Source: Eopsaltria australis (lineage: Eukaryota > Chordata > Aves > Passeriformes > Petroicidae). Taken from it: a stretch of DNA of 64,000 nt. The notes beneath the pieces were generated by a model. It was not told where the DNA came from. It saw only the letters and a program-made list of their open reading frames with translations, and ran no database searches. Shown here in pieces: positions 1-9,700 of the stretch (positions are counted from its first letter, which is position 1; every line of letters starts with the position of its first letter). The stretch is taken from NCBI GenBank assembly GCA_034509425.1, contig JAVTVJ010000663.1:124001-188000 (forward strand), read 5' to 3'. Position numbers and translations under genes: made by a program.

Positions 1-210
1 GATGTGTCCTCACTGAAATCCTTGCGCACCCCCAGCCTCCTTTCCAGTGGGGTGGTATGAGGAGCAGAAAAAGCCTTGACTTTGTGCAAACACTGCTCAG
101 CAATGATTAAAACATCCCATTGTTATCAACAGTCTTTTGGTCACAAATCCAAAACATAGTACCATATCAGCTTCTGGGAAGAAAACTAACTCTATACCAG
201 ACAAAATGTG
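1..210 (-). mobile_element. Partial retroviral-type LTR, 5' (U3) end, cut by the window edge
   Basis: Read on the minus strand, this matches from memory the start of an LTR common in birds. It contains an AACTCTAT-type block near position 190, the stretch around 100-170 that mentions no coding content, and the AGCAGTG/AAGGC/TTTTCTGCTCC block around 60-110. The outer boundary near 210 is approximate because the expected TGTGGTGG start has decayed to a CACATTTT-like end. The rest of the LTR, and any internal proviral sequence, would lie left of the window. Short open frames here are chance products of non-coding LTR DNA. Confidence 0.7.
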
Positions 211-2589
211 TATATTGTCAAAATTCCCACATTTACCTGCTTTACATCCCACTGACTTAATTGAGACAGGTTCTACAAACATAGCAGAGAATAGTCTCTG
301 TGGAGTATCACTGGAAACATTGTAAGGCACTCAGCACATTAATAATGATACCCTGAACTGTTTACTATGGCATGAGGAAGCTGTGTGCTCCATGTGCCTG
401 TGTTTCTAGGTTTGATGCAAGGATGATAACAAATATAACCCTGAGATCAACTGCAGGGTGAGAGTACAAACATTCTCAATGATGACATGTTTTCACTAGC
501 TGTGGTCAATAAATATTGAAGACCCATGATTTCAAGATATGTGACCAATTAATTGAACAATCTGTTCTGTGACTTTTTTATGGAAGCAAAGCACTCCTAC
601 TCACTTATTCTATCTCCATCTCAAAGCACTTTGGGCTGTAAAAACTGTCATTAGTGTTTCCTTCTTCCTTTCAAAAAAATTAAATCTTTAATTAGCAGAA
701 AAAGTGGACCATATACTGTGGTTTGCATTAGTCTTTAGTATTAATAAGTCATTTAAAAGTCATAAATAAAAGATGCAAATAAAAGCTTTTAGATGAAAAA
801 AACTATTAAAACTATTGTACTTTAAAAACATGACATTTCCCTAGCTTTTAGCCTTGACAGTCTTTCAAGGCACTTTCCCTTTTTTTACGAGCATAAAACA
901 ATATTCCCAGGGCCACTCAGGTTTATTTAAATTTCAGTGACCAAAACTTGATGATCAGGGCCTCAGCTGCTTTTAAAAAACTCAGTTGCATCAAAGCTGA
1001 TATTTCACTGCATTTACTGAGCCTGGAGAAAGAACAATCCTTTTCAGATACATTATTCTTTATATTTATGGACTCACATAGAGAAAACAAGTTTAAATTG
1101 AAGTTAAACAGAGTGCTGTATATCTTCAAGAGAAGAAAAGACATTTTTTACCACACAGAAGACTATGGATTGCATTGTCCTTAATTTGGGACTAAAGTAT
1201 TCAGCAGGTTGTATAAACTACTGTATCCTTGAATGGAAAGTTGCTGACTCTGGAGTGTCACTCTGAGAGCTGAGCTGTAACAGTCAGGAGGGCTATTGAA
1301 AAAAGATTGCTTTGGACTTGTTTCTTTGCTCTCAGGAAAGTGCACATTAAGGACACCTCTCAAAGATGGTATGGTTTATTATGTTACATTATGTAATAAC
1401 TTTCAGCAGCTGTTACGAACAGAGATAACTTCAGTTATTCTCTGGTCTTTCTGTCTCTGTCTAGGAAGGTACAAAAAAATAGATTAGAAATTAAAGTCGA
1501 ATGATTGCAATATTACTCAACTCTGTGCCTAATCAAAAGTTTAAATAGATGGCAAATGTTCTTATATTTGACCACATATGGAGAAAGATGTCAAATACAA
1601 TCTGTTTGCCTTTCTGTCTCCTTTCACTGTCATCATTGTGGCATGAATGTCAAATGTTATGTCAATGTGCTTCACTTCGGTAAACACAGTCTCCAGTGGC
1701 TAAAATTTTAATACTATGTGCAGGTGTCACTATTTTACAGGTGACTGCTGCTGCATCATCATCATTGAAGTCAATCAGAATTGTTTTCCCACTCTGATAA
1801 TTCAGTTCTTAATGAGTTCATGGCCAGCAAAAACAAATGTTTGAGATGGAGCATGAGATAGAAAATGACACTTATGACTGTTGAGCCTTCCCGTTACAGC
1901 ATCTCATGTCTGAGACTTTAAATTAGTAAAATTAATACTGAGTGCAGTTTGAGCAGAAGTAGAGCAGTTCATTATGATGCTCACTACGGGATGAATTTTG
2001 AAAGCATGCCAAATCTATTCCAGCTTGAGCAAACAGTAGCAAAATGATACATCATTTATACTGCCCACAAAATCCCAGGAAAATAGCAGTTTTCAATTGC
2101 CTTCAAATGGTTTGCATCAAGCCCAGAGTGCATCAAACAATATAGATAGTGTTGTATTTCTCTTATACTGGAGCCGAAGGACTTGCATAACTTATTATTT
2201 GAATTAAAACCAAATGATAAATTTAATTGCCTGAGCAAATTTTTCATTATGCAGAAAACTATGGAAATTCTTGCACCATTTATTATTATTTGTGCATATG
2301 TATGTCCTCATAAAAAGTTGCAGGATTTTTGGTTTTTTTTATTTGCCCATATGGTATTACAATTTTGCAACTAACAGGCATAATATAGAATAGAAAAAAC
2401 CAAAAACTCTGTGCTTTTGGTGTTTGAGCTCTTGAAATGAAGATAGGGTTGTGAAAGCTATTCAGTAGTGGTTTTTGTGGTAAGATAATTGTCTAAATAT
2501 CTGTTTTAAGGAAAAAGAAAAGAAAAAGAAAGAAAAAATTCTCATTTTTATACACTGAAAATGGAAGGTACCAGCTATATTGGCTGAAG
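211..2589. other. Anonymous AT-rich intergenic or intronic DNA
   Basis: No repeat family, splice-flanked frame or RNA gene is recognised here. Open frames are under 80 codons and show no familiar protein. A purine-rich A/G tract at about 2508-2537 is simple low-complexity DNA just before the first CR1. Confidence 0.6.
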
Positions 2590-3205
2590 GTTTACATGTC
2601 CGTGGGGCCTGATGGGATTCATCACAGAGTTCTGAAGGGGCTAGCAAATGTCTTGTCAGGATACCTGTCAATCATCTCCCAAGGTCTTGGGAGTCTGGGG
2701 AGATCCTTGTTGACTGGAAGTTGGGCATTGTTCTTTCAGTCTACAGGGTATGGGGGAAGACTCAGGGAACTATAGACTCACTAATTTAACCTTAGTTCCT
2801 AGAAAAATTATGGAGAAGAATATGAGTTCATGAAGGGAAAGTCCTCTCTACATAATTTGACATACGTCTATTATATATGTCACCCACCTGGTGAATGAAG
2901 GGGAGACAATGTTTGTAGGTGTTTTGCCTGTTAAGAAGGTGGTTGATGCTGTCCCTCACAGCATCCTAATGAGAGTTCAGTATGCTCTGGGTGAAGAACT
3001 GACTGAAGGGCAGAACTCAAAGGGCTGTGGTGAATGAAGCTACAGACAGCTGGTGACTGGTCACCAGAGATGTTTCTCAGGGTGCAATTCCAGGGCCAGT
3101 CCTGTTCAATCTGTTTATCAGTGATCTGCATGCAGGAGTTGAATGTACCACTAGCAAGTTTCCTTATGATCCCAAACTGGGAGGTGCTGTTGATTCTCTT
3201 GAGGG
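2590..3205 (+). mobile_element. CR1 LINE, outer element of nest, upstream half (reverse-transcriptase core)
   Basis: Broken plus-strand frames match the CR1 ORF2 reverse transcriptase. A GPDGIH segment lies near 2605-2630. Further on is a GPVLFNLFISDL segment (about 3092-3127), followed by sequence equivalent to the catalytic FADDTKLGG region, here altered to FPYDPKLGG, so the YXDD-like active-site motif is damaged. CR1 elements copy themselves by target-primed reverse transcription and are usually 5'-truncated, as here. The copy stops abruptly at about 3205 and resumes at about 5087 with the next residues of the same protein (ALQRDLDRLEHW), which shows it was split by a later insertion. Frameshifts and stops mark it as long dead. 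Confidence 0.9.
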
Positions 3206-3286
3206 ACAGAATTACAGAACTAATTCGTTTGGAAAAGACCTTTGAGTTCTTCAAGTCCAACCTATGATCTAACATCACCTTCTCAA

Positions 3287-3667
3287 CTAAACCATGGCAC
3301 AAAGTGTTACATCCAATCTTTTCTTAAACATCTCCAAGGACAGTGACTGCATCATCTCCCTGGGCAGCCCATTCCAATGACCAGTCACCCTTTCTGTGAA
3401 GAACTTCATCCTAATGCCCAACCTAAACCTCCCCTGGCACAGCTTAAGACTGTGTCCTCTTGTCCTGTCACTGGTTACCTGGGAGAAGAGACCAAGCCCC
3501 ACCTGGACACAGCCTCCTTTCAAGCAGTTGTAAAGAGCAATAAGGTCTCCCCTGAGCCTTCTCTTCTCCAGGCTAAACAACCCCAGCTCCCTCAGCCACT
3601 CCTCACAGGACTTGTGTTCCAGACCCTTCACCAGCCTAGTTGCCCTTCTCTGGGCATGCTCCAGCAT
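3287..3667 (-). pseudogene. CR1 ORF2 C-terminal fragment (126 codons)
   Basis: This open frame encodes the region downstream of the reverse-transcriptase catalytic core of a CR1 LINE: ERVQRRATK-like start, [17 protein letters not shown] block, SDRTRG, RFRL and HWNGLPRE motifs. It has no catalytic residues and no complete domain, and its first ATG is internal to ORF2, so it is a remnant rather than a gene. The LTR at 3675 cuts the upstream coding sequence, part of which resumes at 4663-5086. Confidence 0.85.
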
Positions 3668-3669
3668 GT

Positions 3670-3674
3670 CCTTC
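3670..3674. repeat. Left target-site duplication (CCTTC)
   Basis: CCTTC at 3670-3674 abuts the TG start of the LTR. The identical CCTTC at 4663-4667 follows its CA end. Removing the LTR and one copy restores continuous CR1 sequence, so this is a real insertion footprint. Confidence 0.85.
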
Positions 3675-4662
3675 TGTCAGAGACTAGGGGTCACAGCTTA
3701 AACATTCTTATGAAGGACTTCTGGCCATTATGGCAAGACTGTATAAAGATGTTACAGTCACTGAAGCCCTCCCCTTCCTGGAGATGCCTCCTAAGGGGAA
3801 CTTTGGACTGTGAGTTAAGCTACCTAAGGGAATATGAGATAAGACTCTGTTGTTCAATCATCTCAGGTCCAGGAAAAAACAAACAAGGTTGAGGAACAAG
3901 AATGCCAAACAAGAGAGCCAAACCCAGCAGCTGTGCTGAGAATAATCTCTTACTGGGTTTGGGGTGGAGCAGCCCATAGCCCACAGACCCATTTCCTGAG
4001 GGCAGGTTTACACAGACTCCCCCCAAACCGAGGCGGGAGGAGGAGAGTTTTGGCTGTGTGGCATAACCTCTGGTCAGAGGCAGTGAACACCCATCCTCCC
4101 TTACACAAACTGGCTCAGCTGTAAACACCCCTACCCCAGGAAGGCCACATCCATAGGACATTCACATGAGAGGCAGCTGAGGGGTGCCATAATCTAACAA
4201 AGACCCCCTAACTTCTCCCCAGACTCAATCCAGAGGCCTTGCACCGCAGGGCTGCATGTGATGCAAAGTAATGCAATAGATCCTGAGTCTGTTACAAGAG
4301 ACTGTGTCAAACTTGCATCCCCTCTGAAGGAAGGTACCTGGGCATTCCCACCTGGTCTGACTTTATATTAATAAATTGTATTTTATGTTTTTGGGAAAGA
4401 ATAAACCTCACTACCAAAAGACCAGCTGGAGAGGATCAACACAGTGCCATTGGGATCCACAGAGTAGTGATACTTTCTTTAATGTCTACCTTTCTGTTCC
4501 CCCACCTCTTTTCTATTTTTTTTCCTCTTCGTTCTTCTCTCTCTCTCTCACACACATTTACTATCAAATAAAATCCATAGTGTTGACTTTGGCACATGAT
4601 TTCATTTGCACCTTAATTTGGTCAGAGGCATTTCTAATAACTTCAAAAAACAGACCCTAACA
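3675..4662 (+). mobile_element. Solo LTR of an endogenous retrovirus-like element, 988 bp
   Basis: The element begins TGTCAGAG and ends CCCTAACA, giving the TG...CA ends that retroviral integrase needs, and is flanked by a 5-bp duplication (CCTTC). A TATATTAATAAA block lies near 4365-4375. AATAAA signals lie at 4370-4375, 4400-4405 and 4567-4572. The last is followed by GTGTTGACTTTGGCA, a 3'-end pattern I associate with bird ERV LTRs. A pyrimidine-rich tract (4496-4556) precedes it. These place the LTR in plus orientation. No primer-binding site, internal genes or second LTR is present, so it is a solo LTR left by recombination between two LTRs. A 5-bp duplication fits ERVL-like elements among others; the exact family is not determined. 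Confidence 0.85.
4400..4405 (+). promoter_or_regulatory. Possible polyadenylation signal in the LTR
   Basis: AATAAA occurs here and again at 4370-4375 and 4567-4572. The 4567 copy lies 91 bp from the LTR end. Which one marked the R/U5 boundary cannot be told from sequence alone. Confidence 0.4.
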
Positions 4663-4667
4663 CCTTC
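4663..4667. repeat. Right target-site duplication (CCTTC)
   Basis: Exact copy of 3670-3674, directly after the CA end of the solo LTR. Confidence 0.85.
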
Positions 4668-5086
4668 CTAAATTAGGAGGCCCAGAACTGGGCACAGTAC
4701 TCAAGGTGAAGCCTCACATGTGCTGAGGACAGGGGAGGAATCACTTCCCTGTTCCTGCTGGCCACACTATTCCCAATGCAGGCCAGGCTGCCATTGGCCT
4801 TCTTGGCCACGTGGGCACACTGTTGGCTCATGGTCAGCCTGCTGTGAATCAGCACCCCCAGGTCTCTTTCAACTGTCCACTTTCCAGCCACTCTGTCCTT
4901 GACCTGTAGTGCTGCATGGAATACTTGCAGCCCAAGTGTAGGATCCAGCACTTGGTCTTAAACCTCATATTGTCGGCACTGGCCCTTCTATTCAGCCTGT
5001 CCTGGTCCCTCTGCAGAGCCTTCCTACTCTCCAGCAGATCGACCCTTACACCCAACTGGGTGTCATCTGCAAATTTGCTAATGGTA
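4663..5086 (-). mobile_element. CR1 LINE, middle element of nest, upstream part
   Basis: This continues the minus-strand CR1 broken at 3674. The minus strand encodes [13 protein letters not shown] and ALQRDQDRLNRRA-like blocks and a FADDTQLGV segment, that is, the FADDTKLGG catalytic region of CR1 reverse transcriptase. The element is 5'-truncated at about 5086, where sequence switches to the outer plus-strand CR1. Several frame breaks are present. Confidence 0.9.
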
Positions 5087-5965
5087 GGCAGGAGGCCTTG
5101 CAGAGGGATCTCGATAGATTGGAGCATTGGGCTATGATGTACAGGATGAAACGCAACAAGGCCAAATTCCAGATTTTGCACTTATGATGAAGTAAGGCTG
5201 GGGACAAATATAAATTAGGAGAACAGTAGCTGGAGAGCAGGAAGAGACCTGGTGGTGCTGGTCCACAGCAGCTCAGTGTGAGTCTGCAGTGTGTGCCCTG
5301 GTGGTCTGGAGGACAAACACTGTGTGCCCTGTCAGTCCTGGAGTGTCAGTCCATTAAACCTGGCATCACCAGCCCTGTGTGCCCTGTCAGTCCTGGAGTG
5401 TCAGTCCATTAAACCTGGCATCACCAGCCCTGTGTGCCCTGTCAGTCCTGGAGTGTCAGTCCATTAAACCTGGCATCACCAGCCCTGTGTGCCCTGTCAG
5501 TCCTGGAATGTCAGTCCATTAAACCTGGCATCACCAGCCTAGCAAAAGAAGTCATTATCCCACTATAATCAGACTTGGTGCGGCCCAACTTTGTGTACTG
5601 TGTGCTGGTCTGGGCCTTCCTGTTTAAAAAGGGTGTGTAGATCCTTGAATACCTCCAGAGGAGAGCAACAAAGCTGATGAAAGGACTGGAATGAATGTCT
5701 TATGAGGACCTATGGAGGCGCTGAGCTCTGCTCTGGGGTATCCAGCGATTGGGCATATGGGAAGAAACAGTCAAAGCTGTCCCAGGAGAGGTTTAGACTG
5801 AACATTAAGAAAAAATTTTTATACCAAGAGGATGTTTGAACACCGGAACAAGTTTCCTAGAGAGATGACCAATGCCCCTAATAACATCCTTTAATTTTTT
5901 CGTTAGTCCTGAAGTGGTCAGGCAGTTGGCCAAGTCGACCATAGAAGATCCTTTCGAACCAAAAT
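5087..5965 (+). mobile_element. CR1 LINE, outer element of nest, 3' half
   Basis: This resumes the plus-strand CR1 interrupted at about 3205. It reads ALQRDLDRLEHWAMMYRMKRNKAKFQILHL at the start (5093-5182 region), then the 55-bp tandem repeat, then the CR1 C-terminal and 3' UTR pattern (GLFS-type and RFRLNIKKKF-type blocks around 5690-5830). It ends in an ATTCT tail, the usual CR1 3' end. Several stops and frameshifts mark it as inactive. Confidence 0.9.
5320..5539. repeat. Minisatellite: four copies of a 55-bp unit
   Basis: Copies start at 5320, 5375, 5430 and 5485. Each runs from CTGTGTGCCCTG to CATCACCAGCC. The only difference I see is GGAATG in copy 4 in place of GGAGTG. Each unit contains the direct repeat GTCAGTCC twice, 14 bp apart, which could promote slippage. 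The array lies inside the outer CR1 and replaces part of its coding sequence, so it expanded after that CR1 inserted. Confidence 0.97.
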
Positions 5966-6040
5966 ATTCTATTCTATTCTATTCTATTCTATTCTATTCT
6001 ATTCTATTCTATCCTATCCTATCCTATCCTATCCTATCCT
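5966..6040. repeat. Pentanucleotide microsatellite (ATTCT)9(ATCCT)6
   Basis: Nine ATTCT copies (5966-6010) are followed by six ATCCT copies (6011-6040). It directly follows the CR1 3' end, so it probably grew from the CR1 tail, with one variant block amplified separately. Confidence 0.97.
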
Positions 6041-8450
6041 GTTCCATGTGTGAGGTGAGGATCAGCTCTGTGTTTGATTATTACCTGACACAGTAGGGTC
6101 TTCATGGCTGGAAGCCCTCGGCACTAATATAAATAAATAAATAATGGTTCTATGCTTTCACCTCTATGGGAAGACAAAGGAAATTCAAGTCTAATCTCTG
6201 TCTGTTTCAATGTGGTATTTCATAACCTTCAAAAATTCCTTTCAGGTCTTTGCATTTTTCATAAACTAATATACATAATGAGTCATTCCAATTGCTGCCT
6301 TATGGTGATGTTATAAAGGTTCATTCATTAAAGCTTTAAAATAACCACATCCATTCTATATACACACACACACGGAATATCCATAATTTATACAGAAGAA
6401 TATGAGTGACACAGGGTCATAATATACCTTGACGAAGACTATGGAAAAAATGGAGGTTAAATCCTATATTCCTATTCTGGGAAACAATTTTATGGCCATT
6501 AAAAACATTTTAACTTTAATGAGACAGTGAATAAATCTAAATACTTTGAAAGTACTTTAATGTAGTTCTGAGATCTAACGAATTTTATAAGTGAATCCCA
6601 GTCAAAACTTAAAAAGTAATCTTGACTGAACTATTACACTTAAAAATATTAAAAATAAAATACTCTACCTGAAAATTACAAAATATGTTGTTGTGAGTTT
6701 CATTTCTGTGGATAATGGCCTTACAATACTGAGTACTTTTTTTATTTATGAAATACTGGACTAATTAATTAAGTGAGACATATTTGAAAAAGATCCATAG
6801 TAAGTGAATAATATATGCTCAGGATAGACAGATGCAGAGGTCAAACTAGAGTACAAAATTTTCATTAAGATTCATTTTGAGAAAATTATATTCTTGCAAA
6901 TTGAAAAGTCACCACTGAGTACCATCTTTATCGAAATGTGTGAACTAAACACTCTAACACATAAAAATTCCATGTATTCTGTTAGGATTTTTTTTGTCAG
7001 AATATGTTTCTGGAACTCTTTTAAAACTGTTTAAAACATTTCTATTTGGACTTTTTTGCACACATCCTTTCAATTGGATAGCTTTACTACAACGAATCTA
7101 AGCTGACAGGTCTCGGAGATGGAGTAAATAATTAAATATCAAAATCTTAGAAAGAACCAAAAAAACCTCTGATGACACTAAAATATGCATGTTAGAATGT
7201 TCTGTCCCTTTCTCCCACTTTTCATTTACTTGTATTGTTATTGAGACACAGACCATATGCAAAATACTCTCTTTTTGGAGGTCCAGTATTCAACACTGAC
7301 CATGCTGCACTGAAGAGATTGTGTCTAAAAAAAAAAGACAAAAAATTGTTGTTACTACTGTGTGTAAAAATACCAAATATTGGATATTAGTGAGGTCTGT
7401 TCACTGGAAATTGTGTTTGAGAAGCTTAAGAAAGAAGCCTTTTAGTTAGTAGAATGCAAAACAGGTGCTCAAACAGGAGAAGAGTTGATATCATTGCATG
7501 ATCCCATCAGGAGGATAAATGAGGAACACTCTAAGTTGCTTTAAAAACTATGAAGTCTGCTCTTTTTCCTTCTGCTTTTCAAAGAATTTCAAATATGATA
7601 TTAAATGCTTGGACTCTTGCAGAGAAGCAATATTATGGAAGACATGAGGCTATTTGTCCCAGCTGTTTTTGAGTTATAGAAGTAGAAAATGTTTGACAAA
7701 ACACTTTATAGTATGTTTCAAACACAGATGCTGTATATAGCAATAAATAGGATGTGCTTTTAGGTTTTAAATCCCTGATCATTTTTACATGTCACACCAT
7801 CTAAGATTTAAGGAATTGATAAAGAGGGGAAAATTCTTCTAGGAACTTAAAATACTAAAACTTTTTTGAAATTAGATTAATTCACAACTTAATTCAGTGT
7901 ATGTTTTAGTGCCAGTGTGTATCAATGGATAAATCATGTAAATTTATATTAATTTTCATCATTTGTCATGTGTGGTTTTGTTCATGAAAGTGTACTGTAA
8001 ATTTGCAAAAGAAAACAGAAAAGGGACAAATACCAGGAGACAAAATCGACTACTTCACTTAGATATTAAAATGAATAGCAGTCAGGAGGATTTCTAGGCA
8101 CCAGAATAAAGTGAGTGACAGATTTTTGATGTGCTAAAATTCAAGTGTATGCCTTTCATATCATTGCATTTTAGCCAGATACACATTAGGAAACACAGTC
8201 ACTAGGATGAAACTGGAATATGTTTATTTGATACATTAAAAGGCTTATGGGCCCAAGAAGCCTACCAGTTTAGCCTGAATCTTGCGATATTTAACCTCTA
8301 ACATAAGTCAGAGGCTAACATCTTATCACTTGAGTATCTACAAATACAGGTACAATTTGCACACCTATTGAGATGTGGGACACTGAATCTGTTTTCTGCT
8401 AGATGCTACAGATGCACTCTCAGTTATAATTTAAATTTTGCTCTGGTAAT
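6041..8450. other. Anonymous AT-rich DNA
   Basis: No repeat family or coding exon recognised. A short (CA)n-like stretch lies at about 6361-6374. Nothing else stands out. Confidence 0.6.
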
Positions 8451-9700
8451 GTCATAGAATGAGTAAAGTTTAATGTGAGTTCTGGAGACTTTTTAGTTCA
8501 ATAACCCCTGCTTACTCTCTTCACTACAGCAAGTTCACTAGCATTGTCAGTTGAGTTTTGAATATCCTGAAGTACAGACTCTCTACAAACTTCTATGTAT
8601 CTTGTTCCACAGTTTAACCACCATCACATTAAAAAAAAAAAAAAAAGCTTCTTCCTATGTTTAAATGGAATTTCTTGTTTTTCTTGTACAATTTCTTGTA
8701 TTCTTTGCCCATTCCTTTTTGGCCAGTCACTGGGCACTCCTGAGAAGTGCGATACTGTATTCTCTACTCTCCCTCTCAGACATTTATACACATTGAAAAA
8801 ATCTTCCTGAACCTTCTCTTCTACAGACTAAATAGCTCTCTCACTGTGTCCTCATGTGTCAGATACCTCAGTCCCTTAATGATTTTTGCAGCCTTGTACT
8901 GGACCTGCTCCAGCATGTCCAATTTTCTTGTACTGGGGAGCCAAGCACTGGAAAGAGTGCTCCAAGCGTGTCAGCAGTGCTGAGCAGTGGAGAAGGATCA
9001 TCTACCTCCACCTGCACTGTTCTTCTTAATGCAGCCCATCTTGCTATTGTCCTTCTTTGCTGCAAGGGCACATTGCTGGCTCATGCTCAACTCAGTGTCC
9101 AGCAGGGCCCCAGGTCCTTCTCTGGAAAAGTGTTTTCTGGCTGGATAACACTTGTCCCCTCCTGTCTGTGGCTCTATTTTCCCCAGATGCAGGAGTTTGA
9201 ACTTCTGCTTCTTGAGCTTCCCGGTATTCCTGTTGGCCCATTTCTTCAACCTGCAGAGATCCTTTTGAATGATGATGCATACATATGGTTTATCAGCTTT
9301 TCCCTCCAGTTTTGTATCACCCGTGAACTTGCTGAAAATTCACTGGGTCCCATGACCCAGATCATAAGAAAAGTTGATGAACTAAATCAGCCTTGCTATC
9401 ATTCCCCAGGGTTTGCTGTTAATGACTTCTTGCTACTGATCATAACCCTCTGGCAGCAGCAGTTCTGCCAGCTTTCACTCCACATAAATGTTCTTTCACA
9501 TGATCTGCAGTCCATCAGTTTATTAGTGAGGACGTTATAGGGAAATGTTTTTAAAAGCTGTACTACAGTCATTATAATCAACACCCATTGCTCTCCATAC
9601 ATCCACCAAACCAGTCATTTACAAGGCTATCAGGTTCTCTTAAATGAGTTTTTTTCCAGAAATTATTGCTGCTTTTCTACTGAGATGCACAGACATGGCC
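8451..9700 (-). mobile_element. CR1 LINE, 3' 1.2 kb, minus strand
   Basis: The 3' tail (GTCATAGAATGAG) is at 8451. Going right the sequence follows CR1 backwards: 3' UTR, the CTTCTCTTCTACAGACTAAA-type block, CTGGACCTGCTCCAGCATG (8898-8916), MSQQCALAAKKDN on the minus strand near 9075, then the HLGKIE and RDLCRLKKWA equivalents (about 9185-9270), and the reverse-transcriptase core region to about 9700. A 16-base poly-A at 8631-8646 has expanded inside it. The 228-codon plus-strand open frame at 8854-9540 is antisense to CR1 and not a gene. The right boundary is approximate. Confidence 0.9.

Larger units (their letters stand above)
3206..3674 (-). mobile_element. CR1 LINE, middle element of nest, 3' part
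   Basis: The 3' tail lies at the left (ACAGAATTACAGAAC at 3205-3219), so the element is on the minus strand. A 126-codon minus-strand frame at 3287-3667 is open and matches the C-terminal part of CR1 ORF2, with blocks such as [22 protein letters not shown]. That is well preserved for an avian CR1 and suggests this copy is younger than the CR1 it interrupts. The element is broken at 3674 by the LTR and resumes at 4663. The joined length is about 0.9 kb, a typical 5'-truncated CR1. Confidence 0.92.

Noticed and set aside
3377..3892. 171-codon plus-strand open frame
   Set aside because: It runs antisense through CR1 and across the LTR junction at 3674/3675, two unrelated elements, so it cannot be one ancestral gene.
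5320..5539. CRISPR-like array
   Set aside because: The repeats are contiguous 55-bp units without unique spacers, inside a eukaryotic LINE, so this is a minisatellite.
8854..9540. 228-codon plus-strand open frame
   Set aside because: It is antisense to a minus-strand CR1 (8451-9700); the residues match no protein and the minus strand explains the sequence.
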